Assembly (NCBI RefSeq): GCF_004102745.1
Contig: NZ_RLII01000023.1
Coordinates: 1 to 56,103 of the forward strand
From: Acetivibrio mesophilus
Lineage (GTDB): Bacteria; Bacillota; Clostridia; Acetivibrionales; Acetivibrionaceae
Direction of reading: 5' to 3'
DNA length: 56,103 nt
Positions 39,015 to 47,726 of this stretch are shown here, one piece after another. The translations under genes and the position numbers were made by a program. The stretch's first letter is position 1. Every line of letters begins with the position of its first letter. Under the pieces are notes generated by a model. It did not search any database, was not told the origin of the DNA, and was given only the letters and a program-made list of their open reading frames with translations.

Positions 39015-40760
39015 CTATATTGGGATTCTAATATCAACTAAACAATACTTTCCTTCCTCACTTTTGATTTCAAAGACATCTTCTGCATCATAATAATATC
39101 TGATTCTGTCCATAGTACCTTTAAACCCAAAGCTTTTTTTATTGTCTCCGTTCATTATTGAACTTATTTGCTCTAGGCTCATACCAACCCCTGTATCATA
39201 TACACTAATGTGCAATAAACCATCCTTGGCATAGACAGATATTTTTATTATTCCTTTTTCACCTTTGAGCCTTACTCCATGATACAAACTATTTTCCACT
39301 AAAGGCTGAAGTATTAATTTGGGCACCCTAAAATCCATCAAATCTTCCTGCAACTCATATTCATCCTCAAAAACATCATGATACCTCAATTTTTGCAACT
39401 TCAGGTAGTCTTGCACAATTGCAATTTCTTCCCGTATAGTAATTTCTCTGCTTCCCTTACTTAAAAATCTCCTATAAAAGTTACCTAGAGTTTCAACAAC
39501 GTCATATATCTCATCTGCCGAGATCTCTAGTGCAAGGTCTGCAATAGACCCTAATGTGTTGTATAAAAAGTGCGGGTTTATTTGCTCCTGAAGCACCTCC
39601 ATCTCAGCCTTACGCATTGTTTTTTCCTTCTCTAGCAATTCACTCATTATTTGATTAATTTCAATAAGACGGCTGTTTTTCAGCATCATTTCATTTTCTT
39701 TACTTGCTAATGCAGACCTGTTTCTAGTCCCATTCTCATCAAGCTCCAGTTTTTCAAGATTCATAAACTGCATAAGTCTCTCAATTGGATTTGTAATAAA
39801 AGCTGATATAAAAACACCGGTAATAACAATACATAAAATTGATAAAGCAATTACAATAACTATAACAACGACTGCTTGAACTGAGAAATATCTAAAAAAT
39901 GGTACCGTTTCAATCTTAGCCAACACAAAAGGTGTATTAGGAACCCGATAATAGGAAAATACTCTTGTAACTCCAAAGCCTTGTTTAATGCTTTGATCAA
40001 ATTCTTTTTTGCCAATACCCATCTTCCGGAATTCATCGAGTCCTTCAAATTCTTCATTCTGGTCCAAAATATTTTTACCTCCTGCATAGTACCAGAAATT
40101 TCTGTCATCACTTGTCATGTCATTAAACGAATTTTTAAGTATGTCAATATTTAAGTTTATGGCAATAATTCCAATAGGTTTTTGAGTATCTATGTCGTTA
40201 ATGACCCTTATAACGGAGATTAACGGTTCCCCAAACTTCTTCTTAAATGCACCGTCTCCGTTAACTCTAATCACACAAGCTCCCCGTTTCTCTAGGATTT
40301 CCTTCCTCCACAACGGACTATAAACAAGGTTTAAATCAACATTTGTTAGATGTCTGGATATATGAATATACTCTTTATATTCTTTAAAGATATAGATAGA
40401 CGAAACGTAATTAAATTTGGTGCTGATATCATACATAGCCGTTATTGCATTATTATTAATCCTCGTATTTTCATGTCCCCTATCTCTCAAATACTCAATT
40501 ACATTACTATTAGTCATAATAAGCTGGCTCATTGTATCTACAACTTCAAATTCAACATTGAGATTGTTTCCAATAGAAATCATTGTATTATAGTTACTCT
40601 CAAGAACATACTCCATCATATTTTTCTTAACTAAAAAATTATAGATAAAGTAGAGTGTAACGATATACGTAATTACAAGAACCAAAAATAAGAATCTAAT
40701 TTTGTCTTTTAGCCTTCTGCGATAAAACCACCGAATGATTCTCTCTATTTTTTTCTTCAT
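39015..40760 (-). CDS. Sensor histidine kinase (YesM-like)
   Basis: A 581-residue membrane kinase: TM1 near 22-45, an extracellular sensor (about 46-290), TM2 near 291-318, HAMP-like linker, then a His_kinase/HATPase pair of the YesM group with LQEQINPHFLYNTLGSIAD (phospho-His) and VPKLILQPLVENSLYHGV (N box), plus VYDTGVGMSLEQ. YesM/YesN pairs sense sugars, often through a binding protein. Here the kinase follows the GH3 gene and precedes its response regulator, in the same operon as a sugar importer; the likely signal is xylo-oligosaccharide. Confidence 0.93.
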   Translation of the reverse strand: MKKKIERIIRWFYRRRLKDKIRFLFLVLVITYIVTLYFIYNFLVKKNMMEYVLESNYNTMISIGNNLNVEFEVVDTMSQLIMTNSNVIEYLRDRGHENTRINNNAITAMYDISTKFNYVSSIYIFKEYKEYIHISRHLTNVDLNLVYSPLWRKEILEKRGACVIRVNGDGAFKKKFGEPLISVIRVINDIDTQKPIGIIAINLNIDILKNSFNDMTSDDRNFWYYAGGKNILDQNEEFEGLDEFRKMGIGKKEFDQSIKQGFGVTRVFSYYRVPNTPFVLAKIETVPFFRYFSVQAVVVIVIVIALSILCIVITGVFISAFITNPIERLMQFMNLEKLELDENGTRNRSALASKENEMMLKNSRLIEINQIMSELLEKEKTMRKAEMEVLQEQINPHFLYNTLGSIADLALEISADEIYDVVETLGNFYRRFLSKGSREITIREEIAIVQDYLKLQKLRYHDVFEDEYELQEDLMDFRVPKLILQPLVENSLYHGVRLKGEKGIIKISVYAKDGLLHISVYDTGVGMSLEQISSIMNGDNKKSFGFKGTMDRIRYYYDAEDVFEIKSEEGKYCLVDIRIPI

Positions 40761-40886
40761 GACCCCTTTTACAACACTGTCCTCATAATAAATTTACAAC
40801 TATTATATCAATGTATCTTTTGCCTATCAAGAAACGATATTATTTCCACATACACGTAGCAGGTGCTATATATGTAAAAGTTGAGT

Positions 40887-42995
40887 CTATAACTCAAAGG
40901 GAATTCTAATGGGCTCTTTCCCTGTAAGTTCTACACTTCGTTTATCAGGTCCACATAGGCCAACAAACAAGGTAAACTTTCTACTGTCGAGTACTTTTTC
41001 TCCTTCTAGATTTACCGCCTTTAAACAATCAAAAGGAATACTCATAGAAACCTGTTTTTCTTCATTGACTCCTAGACCAACTCGCTTGAAGCCACACAAA
41101 CTAAAATTTTTAACAGCATATATGGATTGTTCGTCTTTAATATAGATCTGTACAACCTCCTCCACAGCAACTCTCCCTTGATTCTTTAGAGTTACAATAA
41201 GATTAATATCCTTTTCACTCTCTATAGTGCCGATTATTTCTGCGTGTTTTAATACTACATCGCTATAGGTCAAGCCGTATCCAAAGGGATACAAAGGAGT
41301 TTCTTCTATATAGCGGTAGGTTCTGTTTTTCATTGAGTAATCCGTAAATGGCGGTAGATTTTCCAATGATTTATAAAATGTGACAGGCAATTTCCCGGAT
41401 GGCGACACATTCCCAAACAGGAGATCTGCTATAGCCTTACCACCTCTTGCACCTGGATACCAGGTCAGCAAAATACCATTACAATGTTCCTGGGCATAGC
41501 TTAAGTTTATTGCACTTCCAGCCATAAGGCAAAGTACTGTTGGCTTTCCAAGTACCACTATTTTTTCTAAAAGTGTTTTTTGTACTTCCGGTAATTCAAG
41601 ATCTACCTTATCACCGGAGCCCTGATTGTTACCATCGTCCATTTCTTCGCCCTCAATGGTTTCATCAAGTCCCAAGCATAGAATAACCAAATCACTATGC
41701 TCTGCAACAGTAACAGCCTCTGCAAGACGGTCATTTGCATATGCCAAGACTTCAGTTCTGTCTCTAACCAGCTCACACCCTCTTGAGTATAGTACTCTTA
41801 CTTCATCTCCAACTTCATCCTGTATGCCTTCGAGCAGGGTGATGTATCTTGAAGATGTTCCATAATAGTTCCCTTTCAATGCAAGTCTGCTGTTGGCATT
41901 TGGTCCAATTACAGAAATTGTTTTTACAGCGCCCTTGTTAATAGGCAAAATTCCGTCGTTTTTAAGAAGTACCGCACTTTTCCTTGCAGCCTCAATTGCT
42001 ATCTCCTTGTGTTCACTGCATTCCACAACCTCATAAGGTATATTATCAAATTCATTATCCTCAAATAAACCTAACTTGAATCTTGTTGTAAAGAGCCTTA
42101 CTGCTGCTCTTGTGATATGCTCTTCTGTTATTAATCCTTCTTTTAAGGCCACAAGCAAGGTTAAATAAACGTTGCCGCAATTCAGATCACACCCCGCATC
42201 AATAGCTAGTGCCGCAGATTCTTCAGGTGTCTTTGTCACCATATGGTGCAAGTGGAAATCTCTTATTGCCCAGCAGTCGGATACTACATGCCCTTCAAAG
42301 CCCCACTTGTCTCTTAAAATGTCCCGAAGCAGTGTATAACTTCCGCAGCAGGGTTCTCCGTTTGTTCTATTGTAAGCTCCCATTACTGCTTCCACTTTAC
42401 CATCCTTTACACAGGCCTCAAATGCAGGTAAATAGGTTTCCCACAAATCCTTCTTTGATACTTCTGCATTAAACTCATGCCGTAAATCCTCAGGACCACT
42501 ATGGACAGCAAAATGCTTTGCACAAGCTGCCGTCATCATCACCTCTTTATCTCCCTGTAGCCCTTTTATAAAGGCAACTCCCAGTTTGCTGGTGAGAAAT
42601 GGATCTTCTCCATAAGTTTCATGACCTCTTCCCCATCGAGGATCCCTAAATATGTTTATATTTGGACTCCACAAGGTAAGACCCTTGTAAATATCCCTAT
42701 CTTCATGCTTTGAACTTTCATTATATTTGGCTCTGGCTTCTATAGCAATTATATTTGCGATTTTCATCAGAAATTCATCATCGAACATTGCAGCAAGACC
42801 AATTGCCTGTGGAAAAACAGTAGCAGTTCCAGCTCTTGCAACTCCATGCAGAGCTTCGTTCCACCAATTATATTGAGGGATTCCAAGTCTTTCAATAGCC
42901 GGAGAATTGTAGGTAAGCTGACTGGCCTTCTCCTCTAGTGTCATCTGTGCCACCAATTCTTCTGCTTTTTTTCTATAATATAAATCTGATCTCAT
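40887..42995 (-). CDS. Cytoplasmic GH3 beta-glycosidase, probably beta-xylosidase
   Basis: A 702-residue GH3 enzyme without a signal peptide, so it cuts imported oligosaccharides. The barrel carries the nucleophile Asp240 in HVVSDCWAI, Lys160-His161 in AKHFAVH, and RDPRWGRGHETYGEDP; a GH3_C domain with PNANSRLALKGNYYG follows and an FnIII-like domain ends the protein (LKNQGRVAVEEVVQIY). The sequence family around WNEALHG and WSPNINIFRDPRWGRGHETYGEDP is seen in beta-xylosidases and arabinofuranosidases of family 3 (the last motif is quoted in parts elsewhere). With xylA/xylB in the operon, xylosidase is the best call; glucosidase cannot be excluded. Confidence 0.88.
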   Translation of the reverse strand: MRSDLYYRKKAEELVAQMTLEEKASQLTYNSPAIERLGIPQYNWWNEALHGVARAGTATVFPQAIGLAAMFDDEFLMKIANIIAIEARAKYNESSKHEDRDIYKGLTLWSPNINIFRDPRWGRGHETYGEDPFLTSKLGVAFIKGLQGDKEVMMTAACAKHFAVHSGPEDLRHEFNAEVSKKDLWETYLPAFEACVKDGKVEAVMGAYNRTNGEPCCGSYTLLRDILRDKWGFEGHVVSDCWAIRDFHLHHMVTKTPEESAALAIDAGCDLNCGNVYLTLLVALKEGLITEEHITRAAVRLFTTRFKLGLFEDNEFDNIPYEVVECSEHKEIAIEAARKSAVLLKNDGILPINKGAVKTISVIGPNANSRLALKGNYYGTSSRYITLLEGIQDEVGDEVRVLYSRGCELVRDRTEVLAYANDRLAEAVTVAEHSDLVILCLGLDETIEGEEMDDGNNQGSGDKVDLELPEVQKTLLEKIVVLGKPTVLCLMAGSAINLSYAQEHCNGILLTWYPGARGGKAIADLLFGNVSPSGKLPVTFYKSLENLPPFTDYSMKNRTYRYIEETPLYPFGYGLTYSDVVLKHAEIIGTIESEKDINLIVTLKNQGRVAVEEVVQIYIKDEQSIYAVKNFSLCGFKRVGLGVNEEKQVSMSIPFDCLKAVNLEGEKVLDSRKFTLFVGLCGPDKRSVELTGKEPIRIPFEL

Positions 42996-43008
42996 ATACT
43001 ATTCTCCC

Positions 43009-43899
43009 TTATCCTTTCACTGCACCGGCAGTCAAACTTTTTTGTATTTTTGTGCTCATAAAAGAATATAGAATCAAAGTAGGGAAAGTAGCAATAACAA
43101 GTGCCGCTCCTATTGGTCCCCACTCGGTTGTATGCGTACCGGATAATGTCTGAATACCTACGGATATAGTTCTGTATTTGGCATCATCAATTAAGATATT
43201 TGCAAACATCAGCTCATTCCAGCATGACAAGAACGTAAAAATTGCAACTGTAGAAAGCGCAGGCTTCATAAGCGGAAGAATAATCCTGAAAAATATTCCA
43301 TATACACTGCACCCATCAATACATGCTGCCTCATCAAGTTCTTTTGGAATATTTACAATAAAACCGTTGCAAATCATAATGGACATGGCGAGTCCAAAAG
43401 CAGTATAGGGAATTATCAAAGCCTGATAAGAATTTAGCATTTTCAGTTTATCGAGTATCAGATATACGGGCAAAATTGCTGCATGTATCGGAATGGTGAG
43501 ACCAAGCATAATAATATTATTAACTGTCTTTCTCCCTCTCCATACAAGCCTTGTCAATGCATATGTTGCCATTGAAGCAACTATCAAAGTCAATATAATA
43601 GTAAGGCCTGTTACAATAGTACTATTTATCAAATAAAGAGCCATATTACCTTTTGTTAAGGCATTTAGATAGTTTGAAAACAACCATTCCTTAGGAAGAC
43701 CAATAACATTATCCCCAAAAATCTCCTTATTACTTTTCAGGGAAAATGTAAACATCCAGTACAACGGGAAAATATTAATTACTGCCCATATTCCAAGAAC
43801 CGTATAAGTCAGTATACTGCTAATTTTAATCTTTTTTTGGACTATTGCTTTAGTTGGAGTATGAAACTCATTTGTTACAGCTTTTATTTCTCTATCCAA
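43009..43899 (-). CDS. Sugar ABC transporter permease (MalG/CUT1 type)
   Basis: A 297-residue inner-membrane protein with six helices and the EAA loop DEAACIDGCSVYGIFFRIILP, quoted here as DEAACIDGCS and YGIFFRIILP, which docks the ATPase. It ends in the GAVKG tail usual for MalG. I prefer the TTG start at 43899 because GGAGG lies a few bases upstream and the preceding permease ends at 43901. It forms the pore with the next permease. No ATPase gene is in the operon. Confidence 0.9.
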   Translation of the reverse strand: MDREIKAVTNEFHTPTKAIVQKKIKISSILTYTVLGIWAVINIFPLYWMFTFSLKSNKEIFGDNVIGLPKEWLFSNYLNALTKGNMALYLINSTIVTGLTIILTLIVASMATYALTRLVWRGRKTVNNIIMLGLTIPIHAAILPVYLILDKLKMLNSYQALIIPYTAFGLAMSIMICNGFIVNIPKELDEAACIDGCSVYGIFFRIILPLMKPALSTVAIFTFLSCWNELMFANILIDDAKYRTISVGIQTLSGTHTTEWGPIGAALVIATFPTLILYSFMSTKIQKSLTAGAVKG

Positions 43900-43900
43900 T

Positions 43901-44785
43901 TTAATCCTCCTCCGTACCAAAAGCTCTTTTAATGGCTAATGCAAAGAAGAAACACAAAGCTATTATCATAATAGCAATTGCACTTCCAAATCCATACCGG
44001 TTCCTATCAAAGATCATAGCTACCATCAGGGTACTTGGAACCTCAGTGGCTTTAGCAGGACCTCCTCTTGTCAATACATATATCAAATCAAAGGCCTTTA
44101 GTGAACCCGTTACTGCAAAAATTACACATACTTTAATAATTGGCTTTAGCATTGGAATAATAATATATCTATCAATCTGGCCTTCTGTTGCGCCTTCTAC
44201 CTTAGCCGCCTCTCTAATTTCAGTTGGAATGCTTTTAATACCGGCATACATCAAAAGCATGTGATACCCGACGTATTGCCATATAATCGGTATAAACACC
44301 GCTATCAATGCAGTATCCTGTTCTCCAAGCCAGGTTCTGGCGTACTTTTCAAGTCCCAGGCTATTTAGTGCCACATTCACAATGCCATACTCCGGATTGT
44401 AAATCTTTAGCCACAATTGTCCTATAACTACTGTGGATATTAATACCGGCATAAAGAAAACCGCTACAAAAAACTTTTCCCCTTTTACTCCCCTTGAGAG
44501 CACTAATGCCAGACCAAGAGAAAGAGGAAGCTGAATAAACACCGACAAGACTGCAAGAATTAAAGCGTTTAGTAGAGATTTTGGAAATCCCGCTACCGGA
44601 CTTGTAAATAACTCTATATAGTTTCCTATTCCTATGAAGGTTGGCTGATTAATCCCATCCCATCCTAAAAAGCTATAATAGCCTGACATAAAGATTGGCA
44701 TAATGATGATTGTAAAAAATAGCAGGGAAGCGGGTAATATAAATAGAATTGCGGCCAACTTATTTTGCCTTACAGTTTTCATCAT
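43901..44785 (-). CDS. Sugar ABC transporter permease (MalF/CUT1 type)
   Basis: A 295-residue six-helix permease. It has the N-terminal LAAILFILPASLLFF helix, GINQPTFIGIGNYIELF and the EAA loop REAAKVEGATEGQIDRYIIIP, given as REAAKVEGATEG. GGGGGGG precedes the ATG. It follows the binding-protein gene after a 202-bp intergenic stretch with a large hairpin and overlaps closely with the MalG-type gene. Substrate is probably xylo-oligosaccharide, inferred from neighbours. Confidence 0.9.
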   Translation of the reverse strand: MMKTVRQNKLAAILFILPASLLFFTIIIMPIFMSGYYSFLGWDGINQPTFIGIGNYIELFTSPVAGFPKSLLNALILAVLSVFIQLPLSLGLALVLSRGVKGEKFFVAVFFMPVLISTVVIGQLWLKIYNPEYGIVNVALNSLGLEKYARTWLGEQDTALIAVFIPIIWQYVGYHMLLMYAGIKSIPTEIREAAKVEGATEGQIDRYIIIPMLKPIIKVCVIFAVTGSLKAFDLIYVLTRGGPAKATEVPSTLMVAMIFDRNRYGFGSAIAIMIIALCFFFALAIKRAFGTEED

Positions 44786-44815
44786 ACCCCCCCATTCAGA
44801 TTCTGTTTAAAGTAA

Positions 44816-44953
44816 TCAAACCTTCCAAACATCGAATAATTCTATTCTTCCAATAAGATTGGTTCTTACAACGTTCAAAGAAGCTATAGTTCCTTTAATT
44901 TGGCATGGGATTCTTTCTGATTCCGTTGCAATATTCATGTTTGGAAGGCTTGA
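44816..44953 (-). other. Nested RNA hairpin between binding-protein and permease genes
   Basis: TCAAACCTTCCAAACAT (44816-44832) pairs with ATGTTTGGAAGGCTTGA (44937-44953), 16 of 17 as Watson-Crick plus one G-U-capable position. Inside, on the coding strand, TTGCAACG and CGTTGTAA pair with one wobble, and CCAAT/ATTGG and GAATA/TATTC form small stems. This multi-branched structure has no T-tract. In sugar importers, such elements keep the binding protein in excess over permeases by stabilising the upstream mRNA; here that is inferred. Confidence 0.55.
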
Positions 44954-44987
44954 TCTACTTATACTTCATATTGTATAAAACCGCTAA

Positions 44988-46247
44988 CTATTCAAGGTTC
45001 TTTTTCATAGAACTAACAAATTCTTCAGGAGTTATTTCGCCAACATACAGTTCCTGTAACAATGTGAGGTATTCACCTGCATCTTCAGCTTCCATGGTAG
45101 TATCAAACCATAGTGTAAACGATGTTGCATTTGCTGCAAAGTCAGCTAATTTTTTAGTCATTGGGTTAACACCACTGTCATCATAATCTTTTTTCCAAAC
45201 TGCCAGACCTGCTCCGTCAAGATATGCGTATTTTGAGATACTTCTTGTGAGTTCAAATGCAGCCTTTCCGGCAAGATCAGGATCTTTAGTCGAAGCACTT
45301 ACCATAATGCTGTCAACCGCACCGCCCATAAAATCTGTTGCTTTCGCATTAGATCCCAAGAGTGGGAATGGAACCACATCAAAATCGCTTGGATTTTCAG
45401 CATCTGTTTGAATAGAGCCTGCCATCCAGCTACCTGTTGTATACATTGCAACTTTACCGCTATAGAATAATGCACTTGCTTCATCATTTGATAATCCGGT
45501 AGCTCCTTTATAGAAGGCCCCCATTTCAACGAGTTGTCTGAATTTCTTGGCAGACTCAAGAAAATCCGGATCATCATAGCTTTGTCCTGCTTTTGTTAGT
45601 GCTGCCTTAACCTTTTCCGAACCTGCAGATTTTAATGTCATAGCGTCATGGGTCATGGCAAGCACCCAGGTATCCTTTGCACTGATACCGATGGGGGTAA
45701 TACCTTTTTGTATAAGCTTATCACATACCTGTACCAGTTCATCGAATGTGGTTGGTGCTTTAAGTCCATTTTCATCAAAGATTTTTTTATTGTAGAATAA
45801 CGCTGAAATAGGGGTTGTGTATGTGGAACCGTAAATCTTTCCATTATATGTTGTGTATGTTAATGCTGCTTCCGACAACTGCTCTTTGTACTCATCCGTA
45901 TAATATTTGTCAATAGCAAGTACTTTCCCGGATTCTACAAAGGGTTTGGAAAATCCGCCGCCCCATGTAAAGAAAAGGTCAGGAAGTTTATTTCCAGTTA
46001 CAGCAGTCTTAATCTTTGTCTTGTAAGCTTCATTTTCAAAGGTTTCATGAACAATTTTTACTCCGGGATTTGCATCCTCAAAGTCTTTAATGGCCTTAGA
46101 ATAGGCATTACTGAAAGCATCGCTTTCTGTTGCAATACTCCACAGTGTAAGTACTATTTGATCTTTAGATGTCTCCTGTCTGCATCCGCTCATAAACGAG
46201 GTAATAATTACAACAGACAATAATGTACCCAGCAATCTTTTTAACAT
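44988..46247 (-). CDS. Sugar-binding lipoprotein of an ABC importer (CUT1)
   Basis: A 419-residue extracellular lipoprotein: signal peptide MLKRLLGTLLSVVIITSFMS (20 residues) with lipobox Cys22, then an SBP_bac_1 fold (LTLWSIATESDAF, FEDANPGVKIVHETF, KLPDLFFTWGGGF, ALFYNKKIFDENG, FYSGKVAMYTTGSWM). It captures oligosaccharides outside the cell for the two permeases downstream. It is the first gene of the operon, with a GGGGGAG site and a predicted promoter about 35 bp upstream. Confidence 0.92.
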   Translation of the reverse strand: MLKRLLGTLLSVVIITSFMSGCRQETSKDQIVLTLWSIATESDAFSNAYSKAIKDFEDANPGVKIVHETFENEAYKTKIKTAVTGNKLPDLFFTWGGGFSKPFVESGKVLAIDKYYTDEYKEQLSEAALTYTTYNGKIYGSTYTTPISALFYNKKIFDENGLKAPTTFDELVQVCDKLIQKGITPIGISAKDTWVLAMTHDAMTLKSAGSEKVKAALTKAGQSYDDPDFLESAKKFRQLVEMGAFYKGATGLSNDEASALFYSGKVAMYTTGSWMAGSIQTDAENPSDFDVVPFPLLGSNAKATDFMGGAVDSIMVSASTKDPDLAGKAAFELTRSISKYAYLDGAGLAVWKKDYDDSGVNPMTKKLADFAANATSFTLWFDTTMEAEDAGEYLTLLQELYVGEITPEEFVSSMKKNLE

Positions 46248-46281
46248 TGCTTATCTCCCCCTTATACGTTATTTAATTCCA

Positions 46282-46310
46282 ATTATACTAGATGTTTTTG
46301 ATCAAATGAA
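46282..46310 (-). promoter_or_regulatory. Promoter of the xylo-oligosaccharide operon
   Basis: On the minus strand, a poor -35 TTCATT (46310-46305), 17 bases, a perfect TATAAT (46287-46282). A weak -35 next to a tandem repeat is what an activated promoter looks like. Confidence 0.6.
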
Positions 46311-46316
46311 CGGATA

Positions 46317-46349
46317 ATTTTTACTTCTAATATGCAATATTTTTACTTC
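46317..46349 (-). promoter_or_regulatory. Tandem operator, 22-bp periodic direct repeat
   Basis: Two perfect copies of GAAGTAAAAAT on the minus strand (46327-46317 and 46349-46339) are offset by 22 bp, two helical turns, and the nearer copy ends 7 bp upstream of the -35. Same-face direct repeats abutting the -35 are the usual layout for AraC-type response regulators. The YesN-like protein is the likely binder; this is an inference. Confidence 0.5.
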
Positions 46350-46466
46350 GGAAATATAACCCAAGAGCTGTACTTTTACACTTGTCGATTTTTGTCATAT
46401 TAAAAGGGATTCCCCCAAACCCACCTATGCACAATTTTTACCAACTTTTTTGTCATTAATAATCTG

Positions 46467-46495
46467 TTGTAAAAACTCTAAATTTGTAGTATAAT
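46467..46495 (+). promoter_or_regulatory. Promoter of the opp operon
   Basis: TTGTAA (46467-46472), 17 bases, TATAAT (46490-46495), about 190 bp before oppB. Confidence 0.6.
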
Positions 46496-46646
46496 GGCAC
46501 ATCATAAGAGACTCTATCTTAATCTTCGACTTATTACAATTTTACATCTTAGTTTGCTAATATATTTTAGCCCCACAAGTTACTTCCAGTTAACATAATA
46601 TTATTTACCAACATACATAAAAAATTTAATAAAAAATTCAAAAAAC

Positions 46647-46662
46647 ACTGTGACTACACAGT
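46647..46662. promoter_or_regulatory. Inverted repeat at the oppB ribosome site
   Basis: ACTGTG-N4-CACAGT, centred 27 bp before the oppB start and close to its GGAGG. It could be an operator or a small mRNA hairpin that modulates translation. Confidence 0.4.
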
Positions 46663-46681
46663 TCACAAATATGGAGGTATT

Positions 46682-47605
46682 ATGCTTAAATATGTTTTGA
46701 AAAGATTATTTGCATCATTTTTGACATTATGTATCATGTTTACGTTAACTTTTTTTCTAATGCATTTGACACCGGGCAATCCCTTTTTGGGAGATGGAAA
46801 AATTACGCCCGAAATACTGGCAAACTTAGAAGCGAAATATGGCTTAGACAAGCCACTATTAGTTCAATATAAGATGTATGCAATGAACATTCTTAAGGGT
46901 GACTTAGGGGAATCAATAAAGCTTTCGGGACAGAGTGTTAACGAAATAATTGCCAGAAAATTTCCTTATTCACTTAAGTTAGGATTGTTCTCCAGTGCTA
47001 TAGCCATAATTATCGGCACTATCCTTGGAACAATAAGTGCACTGAAGAAGAATACCGCAGCCGATAGGGCAATTATGATCATTGTAACAGTCGGGATTGC
47101 AGTCCCAAGCTTCGTAGTGGCCACCGTAAGTATGGTTTTATTTGGAGTAAAACTGCATCTTTTACCTACGGTCAGCCACCTCGATAGCCTTTCGAGTTAT
47201 ATATTGCCTGGATTTGCGCTATCCTTCTTCCCTCTTAGCTTTATTACAAGGCTCATGCGTTCATCAATGCTTGACGTTATTAATCAGGATTATATTAGAA
47301 CAGCACGTGCAAAGGGTTTGTCAGAGCGAGTAGTAATTTTCAAGCATGGTTTGAGAAACGGGATTCTCCCGGTTGTAACCTATGCAGGACCAATGGTTGC
47401 CGGGGTTGTGACAGGCTCCTTTGTAATTGAGTCAATTTTTTCAATACCCGGTCTGGGAAGTTCCTTTGTGACGAGCATTACAGCAAAGGATTATCCCACA
47501 GTAATGGGCGTAACAATATTCTACGGAGCTCTACTCATTTTTATGAACTTTTTTGTTGACATAATATATAGATTTGTTGACCCAAGAATTAATATTACTA
47601 AATAA
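46682..47605 (+). CDS. oppB: Oligopeptide ABC transporter permease OppB/DppB
   Basis: A 307-residue permease of the peptide/nickel family with six helices. It starts YVLKRLFASFLTLCIMFTLTF (split YVLKRLFASF, LTLCIMFTLTF), has LMHLTPGNPFLG, and the EAA loop YIRTARAKGLSERVVIFKH. GGAGG precedes the ATG. First gene of a five-gene oligopeptide importer operon; it pairs with OppC. Confidence 0.93.
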   Translation: MLKYVLKRLFASFLTLCIMFTLTFFLMHLTPGNPFLGDGKITPEILANLEAKYGLDKPLLVQYKMYAMNILKGDLGESIKLSGQSVNEIIARKFPYSLKLGLFSSAIAIIIGTILGTISALKKNTAADRAIMIIVTVGIAVPSFVVATVSMVLFGVKLHLLPTVSHLDSLSSYILPGFALSFFPLSFITRLMRSSMLDVINQDYIRTARAKGLSERVVIFKHGLRNGILPVVTYAGPMVAGVVTGSFVIESIFSIPGLGSSFVTSITAKDYPTVMGVTIFYGALLIFMNFFVDIIYRFVDPRINITK

Positions 47606-47726
47606 GTTAAAAATATAGTAGCGTTTATGAACCTAATAGCAAGTTGGCATACTAAATACATCGTTGCCATGCGACAGAAGTCTGTTGCAAAGGACGGCGG
47701 AAATGTAAGGAAATGGGGAGATTAAA

